Assembly (NCBI GenBank): GCA_963808315.1
Contig: CAWEFK010000027.1
Coordinates: forward strand, 124,001-188,000
DNA length: 64,000 nt
From: Palsa-504 sp963808315
GTDB lineage: Bacteria; Actinomycetota; Actinomycetes; Streptosporangiales; Streptosporangiaceae
Direction: 5' to 3'
The notes under the pieces were generated by a model, which had not been told where the DNA came from, did not search any database, and was given only the letters and a program-made list of their open reading frames with translations. A program made the translations under genes and the position numbers. The stretch's first letter is position 1, and each line of letters starts with the position of its first letter. Below, piece by piece: positions 55,184 through 64,000 of this stretch.

Positions 55184-57048
55184 CCGGTGCCAGGCACCAG
55201 CGAATTGCCGCTTTGGCGTAGCCGGGGCGGTGCTGCGCATATTGCCCAGCAGGGCGCGACCGTCCGATAAAGGTCGGGCGTGCCCCGAGTTGGGCCAACT
55301 TGGTTCGTACCGTCGGCAGGGAGGAAGCGTGGCTCGCGGGGTCTGCGGACCGGTCGAGTGCCAGGCCGGCCCGAGTCAGGTTAGAGCCCACAGTGTCAGG
55401 GAGCTTGCCCGTCGCCCCAAGCTTGTAGGCGATGATCATGTCCCGCTGCGTAGGGGGCAACGCGATGCCGGCGCCCGCGATGATGTAGTCGCCGTCGACG
55501 GCGACGGGCGCGTTGCTCCCGGCGGACATCGGCGTCTTGAACAAGATGGCGCCGGTGGCCGCGTCCAGCGCGTACAGGTCGCCGTGGAAGGTGGTGGTGA
55601 GCACGACGTCGTTGGTCACCGTTGCGGCGCCGTACGGCGAGGACGGAAGCGGGGTATCCCACGTGACGGTGCCCGTGTCCTGGCTGACCGCGACCAGCTC
55701 GCCTGAGGCCTTCTCGATGTCCTCGAATATGGCAGCCTCCGGCAGGGTGTAGCCGCCCGGGGTGGTCGGTAGCGCGAGGTCGTTGACGGCGGCGAAGGTG
55801 GTGGAACCGTTGCTGGCCAGCTGGGTCACGATGCCGCCGTAAGTGCTTGGCTCGAGGCAGTAGCGCGCGGGCAGGACGCCGCGGGAGGTGGCCGTGGAGT
55901 GCTCGGTGAGCAGCCCGTCGTTGTCGTGCCCGTCGTGCCCGCCCACCGGGCGCTGCCACAGCAGCTTGCCGGTCTGCGCGTCCAGTTCGATGAGGATGCC
56001 GGCCTTGCCGCCGTCGATCACCACCGGCCGCCCGTTCGCGGTGCTGAGTAGCGGCGGGTCCTGCAGGTCCCAGTCGTACAGGTCGTGCGGGGTGAGCTGG
56101 TAGTCCCACAGCAGCTTCCCGGCCGGGCTCAGCTTCACCACCGAGTCGGTGTACAGGTCCGGGCCGGGCCGGCTGACTCCCCAGCGGGTAGCCCGGGGTG
56201 CCGAAGATCGGGCCGGGGTTGCCGATGCCGAGGTAGATGTTACCCTGGGCGTCGAACGACGGCGTGTACCACAGCCCGCCACCGGAGTTGACGCCCGGGT
56301 TCCCCCACAGGTTCTGCACCTGGTCCCAGGACCACTCCGGCGTGCCAGTCTGCGCGTTCAGCGCCCACAAGATCCCCTTGCCGCCGCCGCCGTACTCAGC
56401 CAAGAGCGGGTTGACCGGCACGGTAGACACATACACGGTGCCGTGGTCGTAGCCAGGGGCCATGTCGATGCCCTCGTGGTCGTTGCCGGTCAGCGTCCGG
56501 CTCCACAACTGCGCCCCGGTTGTAGCGTCCAGGGCGACCGCGGCATGGTTGGTAGCCGCATACACGACCCCGCCGGCGACGGTGACGCCGTCCGGCCCGC
56601 CGTTGGGCGAGTTGTAGTCGTGCGTCCACAAGACCTTGCCAGTGGCCAGGCGGATCGCGTACACGTCGGAATCCAGGTCCTGGAGGTATACCACCCCGTT
56701 CACGATCACCGGCGTGGTCGCGTAGGCCCCGTCGGTGTGGGCGGTGGGAATCGTCAGCGGTACGGTCCAGGCCACCCCAAGCTTCGAGATGTTCGCGCTG
56801 GTGATCGCGCTGGCCACGTCGCGGGTATTTGCCAAGTCCGCATCCGGCAGGGTCCAGCCCGCCGCAGGCCGGCCCGTTGCGGCCGGGGCGGTCCCGGTGA
56901 CCGCCGCGCCGTGCTTAGACGAGCACGCCAGGGTGCTCGGGTTACCACTGCTGCTGCTTCCCGAGCAGCCAGCGACCAGGCCTGCCGCAACCACCAGCGC
57001 CGCGACCGCTGGCCGCCGGCCGGCGGCCGTACCGGCTTCCTTGCTCAT
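55107..57048 (-). CDS. PQQ-like beta-propeller lipoprotein (one-base frameshift)
   Basis: About 645 residues after repair. A lipoprotein signal (ALVVAAGLVAGCSG) puts it outside the membrane. Propeller blades repeat as VYAIRLATGKVLWTHDY, AVALDATTGAQLWSRTL, LWALNAQTGTPEWSW, LIELDAQTGKLLWQRPV, LYALDAATGAILFKTP. At ~56185 an extra A (ggggagtc for ggggtc) breaks the frame; the continuation VSRPGPDLYTDSVVKL is conserved. The last ~60 residues lose family character and run over the phosphatase gene, as if the original stop were lost. Enzyme activity is not evident; no Cys-Cys or cytochrome motif. Confidence 0.82.
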
Positions 57049-57251
57049 GGCTCACGCTCCCGGTATTTCACGTCAGGCGGCCCGATTTCCTGGTCGGCCC
57101 GTCGCATCCTACGACGGCGGTGGCACTCGGGCGCGCGAGACATTCGTTATGCACAGTCGCGGCCGCGGCGGAACCATCCCGGCTGGAGCCGGGCGTGAAC
57201 GCGATGAAACCGCCGCGGTGTTCTTACCTGGAGCAGGGCCCGCCGATCCCG

Positions 57252-57461
57252 CTAGTCCGAGGCACCGAGGTCAAGATGCTGCCAAGCTACCCAGGCCCAG
57301 GCCAGGGTCGCGAGCCCGACGATCGCGGCGAGCACTTGCCACGGGTGCAGTGCCACCGGCTTGCCGTGTTCAGAGACTCCGAACGACAGGAAAGCGACTC
57401 CGGCGCCGGCCAAGGCAGTGGCGGGTGTAAAGATCCAGGCCCAGACCTGCACCATACTCAT
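57252..57461 (-). CDS. small two-helix membrane protein
   Basis: 69 residues: VWAWIFTPATALAGAGVAFL and WQVLAAIVGLATLAWAWVAW form two helices. No family recognised. It overlaps the gene upstream by four bases (ATGA), suggesting a coupled pair of small membrane proteins. Confidence 0.45.
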   Translation of the reverse strand: MSMVQVWAWIFTPATALAGAGVAFLSFGVSEHGKPVALHPWQVLAAIVGLATLAWAWVAWQHLDLGASD

Positions 57462-57733
57462 CTGAAGGACCCGGGCCGTAGATGTCGGGGGGACCTGACC
57501 GACGGATGGCCGTGGCGAAGACGCGCCGAGATCGCCTGGATGCTGCCGCCCTTAGGGGAAGGGGGCGGGAGCCGGCTTGACCAGAAGCGGTGCGGCATAT
57601 GCATGGTGTCGTAAAGAAACAAGGTGGCAAAATAAAGGCCCGCTGACATGGCCAGAGCAGCGAACGCCAGCCACTGCCAGAGGGCCGGATAGAGTCCACA
57701 ACAGCCGCCATCGCGGGCGCGCACGCGGTTCAC
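57458..57733 (-). CDS. possible small membrane protein
   Basis: 91 residues. One clear helix near 18-40 (LWQWLAFAALAMSAGLYFAT) followed by a basic Pro/Ser/Arg-rich tail. No family recognised; supported only by the overlap with the downstream two-helix ORF. Confidence 0.35.
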   Translation of the reverse strand: MNRVRARDGGCCGLYPALWQWLAFAALAMSAGLYFATLFLYDTMHMPHRFWSSRLPPPSPKGGSIQAISARLRHGHPSVRSPRHLRPGSFR

Positions 57734-58124
57734 TGATAAGGCATAGCAACTCCCCGCGCGCGACGGGAGTATCCCGTCCGGTCAGCTTCGCGGCCACCCA
57801 TCCGCCCGGCACCAGGTAGCATGGCATTCCCCGAGGTTCGGCCAATACGCCTCCTGTTCGTCAGTAGCGACACCCACTACGGGCAATGGAAAAATTATGC
57901 TGACATTCCGCCTTCGGCGCGGGCAATAGCCGGATAGCTCCTTCCGGTCTCGTCTTCATCTGGCACGTAACGAACTCACCCGATATGAATCAAGCGGCGC
58001 GCAACGCCATATACCACGCCAGGACAATGCTGGTACGGTTCCGTGGGAGCTCGGAGCTGCGTAAGCGCGGACAGCGTGGGCGGGACGATGCGCTCTGGTC
58101 GTCGAGAAGCCGGGAGTGATAGCC
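57734..58124. other. gene-free stretch
   Basis: Intergenic. Locally AT-richer around 57880-58010, which fits a promoter region for the esterase gene downstream, but no clear -35/-10 pair or dyad stands out. Confidence 0.4.
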
Positions 58125-58760
58125 ATGGCAGGCAGCGCCGGGCCGGGCGTGCTGCACGGCGAGGTGTCCGCGGGCTGGACACCGGACGCGGCAGTGGCGC
58201 TGGTCTTGTTTCACGGCTACGGCGCGAACGAGCAGGATCTCGCCCCGCTCGGGCCGATGCTCGCACCTGCGCTGCCCTGGGCCGCGCTGCGCGCCCCGCT
58301 CACGGTGGCTCCGGGCGGCTATGCGTGGTTCCCGCCCATTGCGCTTGGCGACCGGGACCCGGCCCGCGCCACCGACGCCGCCTGGCAGTGGATCGACGCT
58401 CACCTGGCCCCGGACGCGACGGTGGCCGCCGTCGGATTCTCCCAGGGTGGTCTGATGGCAACCCAGCTGCTGCGGACCCGTCCCGAGCGGGTCGCGGCCA
58501 CGGTCGTGCTTTCCGGCTTCGTCCAGGCTGCGCCGCAGCCGGCCGACGAGCAGCTGGCCGCCCGGCGCCCCGCCGTGTTCTGGGGACGGGGAGACAGGGA
58601 CCCCATGATCCCCGCCGACGCGATCGAGCGGACACGTCAGTGGCTGACCGCCCACTCCACCCTCACCGAGCGCGTCTACCCAGGTCTCGCGCACGGCATC
58701 GGCAACCAGGAAATCGCCGAGGTCCGTGCCTTCCTCAGCAACCGGACCGGGGCGGCCTAA
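58125..58760 (+). CDS. alpha/beta hydrolase, phospholipase/carboxylesterase family
   Basis: 211 residues from ATG 58125 (GGGAG eight bases upstream). VLFHGYGANEQDLAPLG is the oxyanion region, AAVGFSQGGLMATQLL the nucleophile elbow with Ser, GRGDRDPMIP holds the acid Asp and YPGLAHGIGNQEI the catalytic His. Complete triad; a small serine esterase. Substrate unknown. Confidence 0.9.
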   Translation: MAGSAGPGVLHGEVSAGWTPDAAVALVLFHGYGANEQDLAPLGPMLAPALPWAALRAPLTVAPGGYAWFPPIALGDRDPARATDAAWQWIDAHLAPDATVAAVGFSQGGLMATQLLRTRPERVAATVVLSGFVQAAPQPADEQLAARRPAVFWGRGDRDPMIPADAIERTRQWLTAHSTLTERVYPGLAHGIGNQEIAEVRAFLSNRTGAA

Positions 58761-58824
58761 TCCGCTGACAGCCCGGGCGCGGCCGCTCGTGCGGACCGCT
58801 GGCTTCACCCGGCCGACGCGGAGC

Positions 58825-58855
58825 TTGACTTGAAGTGCTTCAAGTTTCCGATACT
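58825..58855 (+). promoter_or_regulatory. MerR-type promoter with operator dyad
   Basis: TTGACT (58825-58830) and GATACT (58850-58855) are 19 bases apart, the long spacer typical of MerR-activated promoters. Centred in it is a perfect dyad ACTTGAAG-TG-CTTCAAGT (58828-58845). The GTG of the next ORF begins seven bases after the -10, so the transcript is probably leaderless. No complete MerR gene is in the window. Confidence 0.75.
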
Positions 58856-58861
58856 GGTCGT

Positions 58862-59029
58862 GTGAACGAGGACTGGATGACGATCGCCGAGGCTGCGGCC
58901 CGGTGCGGCCTGGACCTCAAGGTTCACTACTGGAGTGCCCGCGAGGCAGGCGACCTGGACAAGGCTGCTGCCGTCGCCGAGGAACTCGCCCCGGTCATCC
59001 GCCGCATGAACCCGAAGGACAACGCATGA
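58862..59029 (+). CDS. 55-residue protein of unknown function
   Basis: Starts at GTG 58862 (or ATG 58877), directly at the expected transcription start. MTIAEAAARCGLDLKVHYW loosely resembles the first helices of a MerR-like HTH but is too short to be a full regulator; the rest is one charged helix. Its TGA overlaps the SDR start as ATGA, so the two are coupled. Not recognised as a family. Confidence 0.6.
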   Translation: MNEDWMTIAEAAARCGLDLKVHYWSAREAGDLDKAAAVAEELAPVIRRMNPKDNA

Positions 59030-59973
59030 TCACCTCTCGCACCACCTCCCCGTTCGGCTTCGAGTCCACCGCGGCCGAGGTGATCGCCGGCATCGACCTG
59101 CACGACCGCCGGGCCCTGGTTACCGGGGCAGCCAGCGGCATCGGCATGGAAACGGCCCGTGCCCTGGCCTCGGCCGGCGCCGAGACGGTCGTCGCCGCCC
59201 GCGACCTCGCCGCCGCTGAGCGGGCTGTCGCCGACATCCGGGCCACGACCGGGAACCCGGCCGTCTCGGTGGCCCGACTCGACCTGCTCGACCGCGGCTC
59301 CGTCGACCAGCTGGTCCGTGACCTGGTCGGCCCGCTGCACATCCTGGTCAACAACGCCGGGGTGATGGCCGTCCCCGACCTGCGCCGCAGCCCGGAAGGA
59401 CATGAGCTGCAGTTCGCGACCAACCACCTCGGCCACTTCCGACTCGCCCTGGGGCTGCTGCCCGCGCTGCGAGCCGCCGGCGGCGCCCGGGTGGTTTCGG
59501 TCAGCTCCCGGGCCCACCTGAACTCCACGGTCATCTTCGACGACATCGACTACCGCGACCGCCCTTACGACCCGGCGCTCGCCTACGCGCAGTCCAAGAC
59601 CGCGAACGTGCTGTTCGCCGTGGCCGCTGCCCGGCACTGGAGCGATGACGGGATCGAGGTCAACGCCCTGCACCCGGGAGCCATCGCCGACTCCAACCTC
59701 TCCCGCTACTACGACCCTGCAGACCTCGACGCGCTCCGCTCGTCCGGGCGGTACACCTTCAAGACTCTTGCCCAGGGCGCGGCCACCAGCGTCTACGTGG
59801 CCACCTCGCCCCGGCTCAACGGCGTGGCCGGCCGGTACTTCGAGAACTGCCAGGAAGACACCCCGGACGACCCGACCGCCGCCGGGACCGATGCCGCCGG
59901 GGTCGCTGCCTACGCGCTCGACCCCGAAACCGCGGAACGGCTCTGGGATGTGTCCGAGCATATGAACCAGTAG
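59026..59973 (+). CDS. short-chain dehydrogenase/reductase (retinol dehydrogenase/WWOX-like)
   Basis: 315 residues. Cofactor motif ALVTGAASGIGMETA near residue 30, ILVNNAGVMA near 108, catalytic Ser in VVSVSSRAHL and YAQSKTAN (Tyr-x3-Lys) near 186. The length and extended C-terminus fit the retinol-dehydrogenase-like SDR group. Probably NADP-dependent; substrate unknown. Controlled by the MerR-type promoter through the coupled small ORF. Confidence 0.92.
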   Translation: MITSRTTSPFGFESTAAEVIAGIDLHDRRALVTGAASGIGMETARALASAGAETVVAARDLAAAERAVADIRATTGNPAVSVARLDLLDRGSVDQLVRDLVGPLHILVNNAGVMAVPDLRRSPEGHELQFATNHLGHFRLALGLLPALRAAGGARVVSVSSRAHLNSTVIFDDIDYRDRPYDPALAYAQSKTANVLFAVAAARHWSDDGIEVNALHPGAIADSNLSRYYDPADLDALRSSGRYTFKTLAQGAATSVYVATSPRLNGVAGRYFENCQEDTPDDPTAAGTDAAGVAAYALDPETAERLWDVSEHMNQ

Positions 59974-60057
59974 CCGAAACCGGCACCCGGAACGGAAACA
60001 GTTCTCCAGGGTCAGCCACCCTGTTATTGCTTGCAGTCGTTCCCAAGCGCAGAAGAC

Positions 60058-60091
60058 ATATCCGGACAAGTATTTTGATGTGTCCGGATAT
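60058..60091. promoter_or_regulatory. 11-bp inverted repeat upstream of secreted-protein gene
   Basis: ATATCCGGACA (60058-60068) and TGTCCGGATAT (60081-60091) around 12 bases. No T-tract follows. It could be an operator for the gene at 60177 or a terminator of the SDR gene 85 bases upstream. Confidence 0.5.
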
Positions 60092-60304
60092 AGCCAGATT
60101 CGCTGATATGCCGCGCCGCAGAATCGGCCTGGGTGAGTGGACATCTCCGCCCAGAAACGAGATCGGGAGGCAAGTCTTGAAGAGAATCATCGGAGCCCTG
60201 GCCGTTCTGCTTGGCATGGCCGCTCTGGCAGGTCCCGCGTACGCGGCGGCCGCTCAGCCGGCCAGCGCGGCCGGCGCTGCAGCGCGGCGGCACACCCGTC
60301 AGCC

Positions 60305-62016
60305 CACTGCCCTTTACTTCCGTGGGCTATGTCCGGTGATGACCGTTTTTTTGGCGTTCGGTGACGGCTTGACCGCAGGATGGTCTCGGTGCGGTACGCG
60401 GGTGCCGGCGGGCGGAAATGGCGACGAGGCCCCTGCTATGACGGGGGGTGTCTAGTCCAAGCCCGCCAGTCACTGGAGCCTCGTTGCCCGCGAATTTTGT
60501 CATGCTCGTGCCTGCCCCGTCCACTGCCGGCGATGACGCGGGCCCGCCGGAGGCGGGCCTGGCCGTCCGGGTCGTGGCCGGGCCTGGCCTGGCCTGAGGA
60601 CGAGGACTGGCTGGCTGACCTGCGCAGGGAGAGCCTGCCGGAGTCGCTGCTGGCAGACGGGACGATCGCCGCGGCTGCCGGGGCGGAACACCAGCACCGG
60701 CAGGAACGCGCACTGAACGCCGAGGTCACGGCCCTGTGCCTGGTCACCGGCGCGCTGTTCCCGGTCCTTGGCTATGACAGCGTCCTCGCCCTGGTCTTCG
60801 GCCTGCCCGGCCTGCCGGCCAGGCCCGGCACCCCGGTGCCGGCCGGCCCTGCTTACTCCAAGGCCCGGGCCCGGTCCGGCGAGGCCCCCGCGCGGGCCAT
60901 GTTCATGGCCGACGCGGCCCGCGGCGATGTTCCCGCAGGCCAGGACGGGACCGCGTTCGGCCTGGAGCTCACCCAGATCGACGGCACCACCCTGGAACTG
61001 TTCAGCGACCCGCTGCTCGCGGAGGAGTTCGGGATCCCCGCCCCCGGCGCGAAGCCGCTGCTGAGGCTCGTGGGGCTGCTGCACTCGGGCACCCGCCGGT
61101 GGAAGGCCGCCGCCATCGGCCGCTACCTCGACGGGGAGAACGCCCTGGCCGACGGCCTGCAGGACGCGTTCGGCCGGGGGCAGCTGAACCTCGCCGACCG
61201 CGGCTTCTTCTCCATGGACCGCTGGATCCGGTTCTCCGGCACCGGCGCGGACCTGCTGTGGCGCGTCAAGAACGCCGCGAAGTGCGTCCCGTTCAGGACC
61301 CTGAAGGTACTCAAAGACGGCTCGGAGCTGGTGCTGCTGCGCGAGAGCACGTCCATGCGGGGCCGCCGCCGCACGGCTGCCGGCGACCCCGCCCTGTCGT
61401 CCCTGCCCGACACGACCGCGCGGCTCGCCTGCTTCACCGTACTGACCCGCACTCGCAGCGGGCGCATGAAAACCACCCAGGTCAGGCTGCTCGCCACGCT
61501 GCTGGACCCGGACCTGTGCCCGGCCGCGGAACTCGCCGTGCTGTATCAGAAAAGATGGCTAATCGAAATCGCTTTCTTCCATTTGAAGAAAACTGTCCGC
61601 GGCGCCGGCCGCGTCCTGCGCGGGCGCTCCGCCATCCTGGTCCGCCAGGAAGCCTGGGCACTGCTCCTCGCGCACAACATGATCGCCGGGCTAGCCGCCC
61701 GCGCCGCCGCCACCGCCGACCTGACCCCTGGCGAGATCACCTTCACCGCCGTGCTGTCCCTCGCCCGCGCCGCGATCACCTCGGACACCTGCTGCCCGCA
61801 CTGCCACAAGCGACCGACCAGCCAGAACACACCGACCGCCGGGCTCGTCGCCGCCATCGCCGCCCTCCCGCCCGGCCGCGCGGACCGCCAGCGGACCTCC
61901 GGCCGCACCGCCGCCGAACGACGCAAATGGACCAGCGAACCAGCCGAATACACCCTCACCATCGTCCCGTCAAACCTCCCGAAAACAGACGTAAGTCCCG
62001 GAAGTTAAGGGCAGTG
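60305..62016 (+). mobile_element. IS4-family insertion sequence, 1712 bp, complete
   Basis: Ends are 18-base inverted repeats with one mismatch: CACTGCCCTTTACTTCCG at 60305 and, read inward from 62016, CACTGCCCTTAACTTCCG. The 10-base CCCGTCAGCC is duplicated at 60295-60304 and 62017-62026. It contains one transposase gene and interrupts a secreted-protein gene. Identical target copies point to a recent jump. Confidence 0.93.
60380..62008 (+). CDS. IS4-family transposase (DDE)
   Basis: Up to 542 residues; the true start may lie downstream because the first ~45 residues are atypical. DDE residues: Asp in TQIDGTTLEL, Asp in LADRGFFSMDRW, Glu in YQKRWLIEIAFFHLKK (the Y-(2)-R-(3)-E-(6)-K signature). 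It ends eight bases before the right inverted repeat. N-terminal domain contains ALNAEVTALCLVTGALFPVL, a variant of the IS4 N-terminal domain. Confidence 0.9.
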   Translation: MVSVRYAGAGGRKWRRGPCYDGGCLVQARQSLEPRCPRILSCSCLPRPLPAMTRARRRRAWPSGSWPGLAWPEDEDWLADLRRESLPESLLADGTIAAAAGAEHQHRQERALNAEVTALCLVTGALFPVLGYDSVLALVFGLPGLPARPGTPVPAGPAYSKARARSGEAPARAMFMADAARGDVPAGQDGTAFGLELTQIDGTTLELFSDPLLAEEFGIPAPGAKPLLRLVGLLHSGTRRWKAAAIGRYLDGENALADGLQDAFGRGQLNLADRGFFSMDRWIRFSGTGADLLWRVKNAAKCVPFRTLKVLKDGSELVLLRESTSMRGRRRTAAGDPALSSLPDTTARLACFTVLTRTRSGRMKTTQVRLLATLLDPDLCPAAELAVLYQKRWLIEIAFFHLKKTVRGAGRVLRGRSAILVRQEAWALLLAHNMIAGLAARAAATADLTPGEITFTAVLSLARAAITSDTCCPHCHKRPTSQNTPTAGLVAAIAALPPGRADRQRTSGRTAAERRKWTSEPAEYTLTIVPSNLPKTDVSPGS

Positions 62017-62500
62017 CCCGTCAGCCCGGCCGTGGCCGCAGCATGACAGCGGACTGTGCTGGAACGACGCCAGCGGAAACGACCTGCGAGCCATCAAGGG
62101 TACGCTGAGCAATTACACCAATGTCTGGCAGAAGACGTGGGATGGTTACACCGTTTATGCCCGGGAACTCGCCGCTCGCAAAGCCAGTGCATCACCTGGC
62201 AGCCGTCGGGCCAGGACTTCGGTCTGGCGACCTGCAACGGCCGCCCGTACCAGGAATTTCTTTACATCGACGACCTCATCTACAGCGAAGGCGCCAGTCC
62301 AGGGAACACACCGACCTACTATCTGTGCTCAGCCTCGGGCAGCCCGTCCAACGTGATCGCGGCGACAGGCTCGTACGGAAAGACAACTCCGGAGTGCCTG
62401 TGGCCGGCCGGATAATGATCCATGCTCTGGCAGTGGCCTTCATTTCGGGGAAGGCCACTGCCGTATCGGTCTGGCCGAGGGTCGAACAGATTGTCGACAG

Positions 62501-63130
62501 CTGAGAGCCCTCGACGACCTGACCGAGGAAGATCTCGGTGCGTCGCTCGGCCTGTCCGGCCGCCATCTTCGCCGGCTGTTCGTCCAGCATCTGGGCGTCA
62601 CACCTGACTGCCAGGACACGTTCCGTGCGACCCCGCTGGATCTGCGCGCCAGGCGCCGGGCCAAGGACAGAATTGCGGTCGATGGCGGCATCGCGCTCCG
62701 GCTGACCTTCGACGGTCCGCTCGACTGGGACGCCATGCTGCAGTGGATGCGGTCAAGGGCGATACCGGGAGTCGAGCATGTCACCGTACGGGTGGACCTG
62801 GACATCCACGGCGACCGGCGGCCGCTGCCCGCCGGGCTGGACCTCGCGGCCTACCGGGTCATCCAGGAGGCGATCACCAACGTGATCAAGCATGCCGCGA
62901 CGGACCGCTGCCGGGTCGCGGTCGGCTACGCGGACCAGTCGCTGAACCTGGAGATCACCGACAACGGGATCGGTCCGGCCCCAGGCACGCCAGACCCGGG
63001 AACCGGTCACGGCATCACCGGGATGCGTGAGCGGGCCAGCATGTACGGCGGGGAGTTCAGTGCCGCGCCCCGGCCGGAGGGCGGTTTCCGGGTCAGCGCC
63101 CGGTTCCCGCTGACCGGCGCCGCGGCATGA
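62501..63130 (+). pseudogene. chimeric remnant: Ada/AlkA fragment joined to histidine kinase ATPase domain
   Basis: One open frame without a good start. Its first ~90 residues match the Ada-type HTH and AlkA N-terminus (LTEEDLGASLGLSGRHLRRL, DRIAVDGGIALRLTFDGPLD, AIPGVEHV). At ~62780 it switches without a break to a NarL-type kinase C-terminus (AGLDLAAYRVIQEAITNVIK, LEITDNGIGPAP, GTGHGITGMRERASMYGG). The kinase part lacks the His dimerisation domain, sensor and membrane region, so it cannot autophosphorylate. ATG 62735 might still produce a 131-residue ATPase fragment. It overlaps the response-regulator start (ATGA). Confidence 0.75.
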
Positions 63131-63798
63131 CCATCCGGGTGCTGGTCGCCGATGACCAGGCCTTGATCCGCGGCAGCTTCCGGATCCTCGTGGACACCGC
63201 ACCCGACCTGGCCTCGGTCGGCGAGGCGGCGACCGGGGCCCAGGCCGTCGAGGCGGCGCGGCGGGAAACACCAGACGTGGTGCTGATGGACATCCGCATG
63301 CCCGGCATGGACGGCATCGAGGCGACCCGGCGGATCACCGCGGACGCGGCGACGTCCGCCGTCCGGGTGCTGATCCTGACCACCTTCGACCTCGACGAGT
63401 ACGTCTTCGCCGCCCTGCGGGCCGGCGCCAGCGGCTTCCTGCTCAAGGACACGCCGCCGACCGACCTGCTGGCCGCGATCCGGGTCGTCGCGGCCGGCGA
63501 CGCGCTGCTCGCTCCCGGCGCCACCCGCCGGCTGATCGAGGAATTCACCCGCCGTCCCGAACCCGCGCCGCGCCCGGCGACCGCGCCCGAGGAGATAACC
63601 GAGCGCGAACGCGAGGTGCTGACCCTGGTCGGTCTGGGCCTGTCCAACACCGAAATCGCGGACCGGCTGCACGTCAGCCTGTCTACGGCCAAGACCCACA
63701 TCGGCCGCCTGCTCATGAAGCTCGGCGCCCGCGACCGCGCCCAGCTAGTCATCGCCGCCTACAACAGCGGACTGGTCGGCACGTCCAAGCTAACCTGA
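63127..63798 (+). CDS. NarL/FixJ-type response regulator
   Basis: 223 residues, intact. Receiver: VLVADDQALIRGSF, VVLMDIRMPGMDGIEATRRI, VLILTTFDLDEYVFAALRAG, FLLKDTPP; LuxR HTH: ITEREREVLTLVGLGLSNTE, IADRLHVSLSTAKTHIGRLL. It was presumably paired with the kinase whose remnant precedes it, and now lacks a complete local kinase. Confidence 0.93.
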   Translation: MTIRVLVADDQALIRGSFRILVDTAPDLASVGEAATGAQAVEAARRETPDVVLMDIRMPGMDGIEATRRITADAATSAVRVLILTTFDLDEYVFAALRAGASGFLLKDTPPTDLLAAIRVVAAGDALLAPGATRRLIEEFTRRPEPAPRPATAPEEITEREREVLTLVGLGLSNTEIADRLHVSLSTAKTHIGRLLMKLGARDRAQLVIAAYNSGLVGTSKLT

Positions 63799-63961
63799 CG
63801 CTTAGCCCGGCCGTGGCCCGGCGCTGGACGGCGAATCCCGCGATTCTCGAAGGACCTAGACCGGCAGGCAAATGATCAATGCCAAGACCGACGAGCCGTG
63901 ACCCGGTAGCCGACGGATAACGTGGAGATAGGAACCGGGCGCGGTGAACCCTCCTGCCCTG

Positions 63962-64000
63962 AGACCGGCGCCCGGCTCCGGCGCCCGGCTCTGGCGCCCG
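63962..64000. repeat. 12-base tandem repeat at window end
   Basis: About three copies of GGCGCCCGGCTC run to the edge after the regulator gene; the array may continue outside. The preceding 63799-63961 holds no gene. Confidence 0.6.

Larger units (their letters stand above)
60177..62415 (+). pseudogene. small secreted protein gene split by an IS4-family element
   Basis: The 5' part (60177-60304) starts at TTG with GGGAGG upstream and encodes a signal peptide, KRIIGALAVLLGMAALAGPA then YAAAAQPASA. After the element, 62050-62415 continues as a Trp/Cys-containing exported domain (CWNDASGNDLRAIKGTLSNY..., CITWQPSGQDFGLATCNGRP, TYYLCSASGSPSNVIAATGS, TTPECLWPAG). The right half also has a frame change near 62175, so the gene is decayed. 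Family not recognised. Confidence 0.7.

Noticed and set aside
57990..58808. 272-codon minus-strand open frame
   Set aside because: Antisense to the esterase gene, which has a full catalytic triad; the antisense frame shows no family features.

Overview
The window is a GC-rich (roughly 70% or more) stretch of actinobacterial chromosome. Coding density is high, GTG starts and ATGA/TGATG stop-start overlaps are common, and the families present fit an Actinomycetes genome: IclR, FxSxx-type STAND/TPR protein, DUF1003, decaprenyl-phosphate phosphoribosyltransferase-like UbiA, Ser/Thr kinase with a P/S-rich tail. Genus cannot be fixed from the sequence. No rRNA, tRNA or CRISPR array was seen.

Layout. 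1-3.9 kb: a STAND (NB-ARC) TPR protein running off the left edge, divergent from a class III cyclase-like protein. 3.9-15.5 kb: a compact corrinoid methyltransfer unit. Nine genes on the minus strand (IclR regulator, corrinoid protein, methyl-THF methyltransferase, RACo-like ferredoxin/ASKHA reactivase, DUF1638, MetF-like reductase, dimethylglycine dehydrogenase, etfB, etfA) face a divergent MttB/MtgB-family methyltransferase without pyrrolysine. Read together they suggest aerobic breakdown of glycine betaine: the first methyl goes via B12 to THF, and dimethylglycine is then oxidised through ETF. 15.5-25.5 kb: a signalling block (MBL hydrolase, cNMP-binding protein, receiver-cyclase fusion, ABC ATPase, histidine kinase, two response regulators, FtsX-type permease). 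25.6-34.2 kb: L-serine dehydratase, RHH/SPFH pair, ABC-2 exporter, methyltransferase, Ser/Thr kinase, DUF1003 and an MgtE_N/CBS protein.

34.4-41.9 kb: six genes for a membrane complex related to energy-converting hydrogenases and mycobacterial hycDPQE. It has lost both the NiFe-binding cysteines and the proximal Fe-S cysteines but keeps the ion-translocation residues, so it looks like an Ehr-type complex rather than a hydrogenase. 42-52 kb: a dispersed repeat (one copy split by a 303-bp MITE), a one-piece ABC-2 exporter, a two-component system, UbiA and phosphodiester glycosidase genes, ChrA and VIT1 family transporters. 52-58 kb: TetR with a clear operator and its MFS pump, a histidine phosphatase, a PQQ-propeller lipoprotein. 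58-64 kb: an esterase, a MerR-type promoter with a tiny leaderless ORF and an SDR, an IS4-family element with perfect 10-bp target duplication inside a secreted-protein gene, a chimeric AlkA/kinase remnant, and a NarL-type regulator.

Several otherwise conserved genes carry single-base frameshifts (RACo, FtsX permease, MgtE_N, NuoL-like, PQQ protein). The restored reading is conserved on both sides each time, so sequencing or assembly errors are the likeliest cause, especially in the NuoL-like gene with about eight of them.
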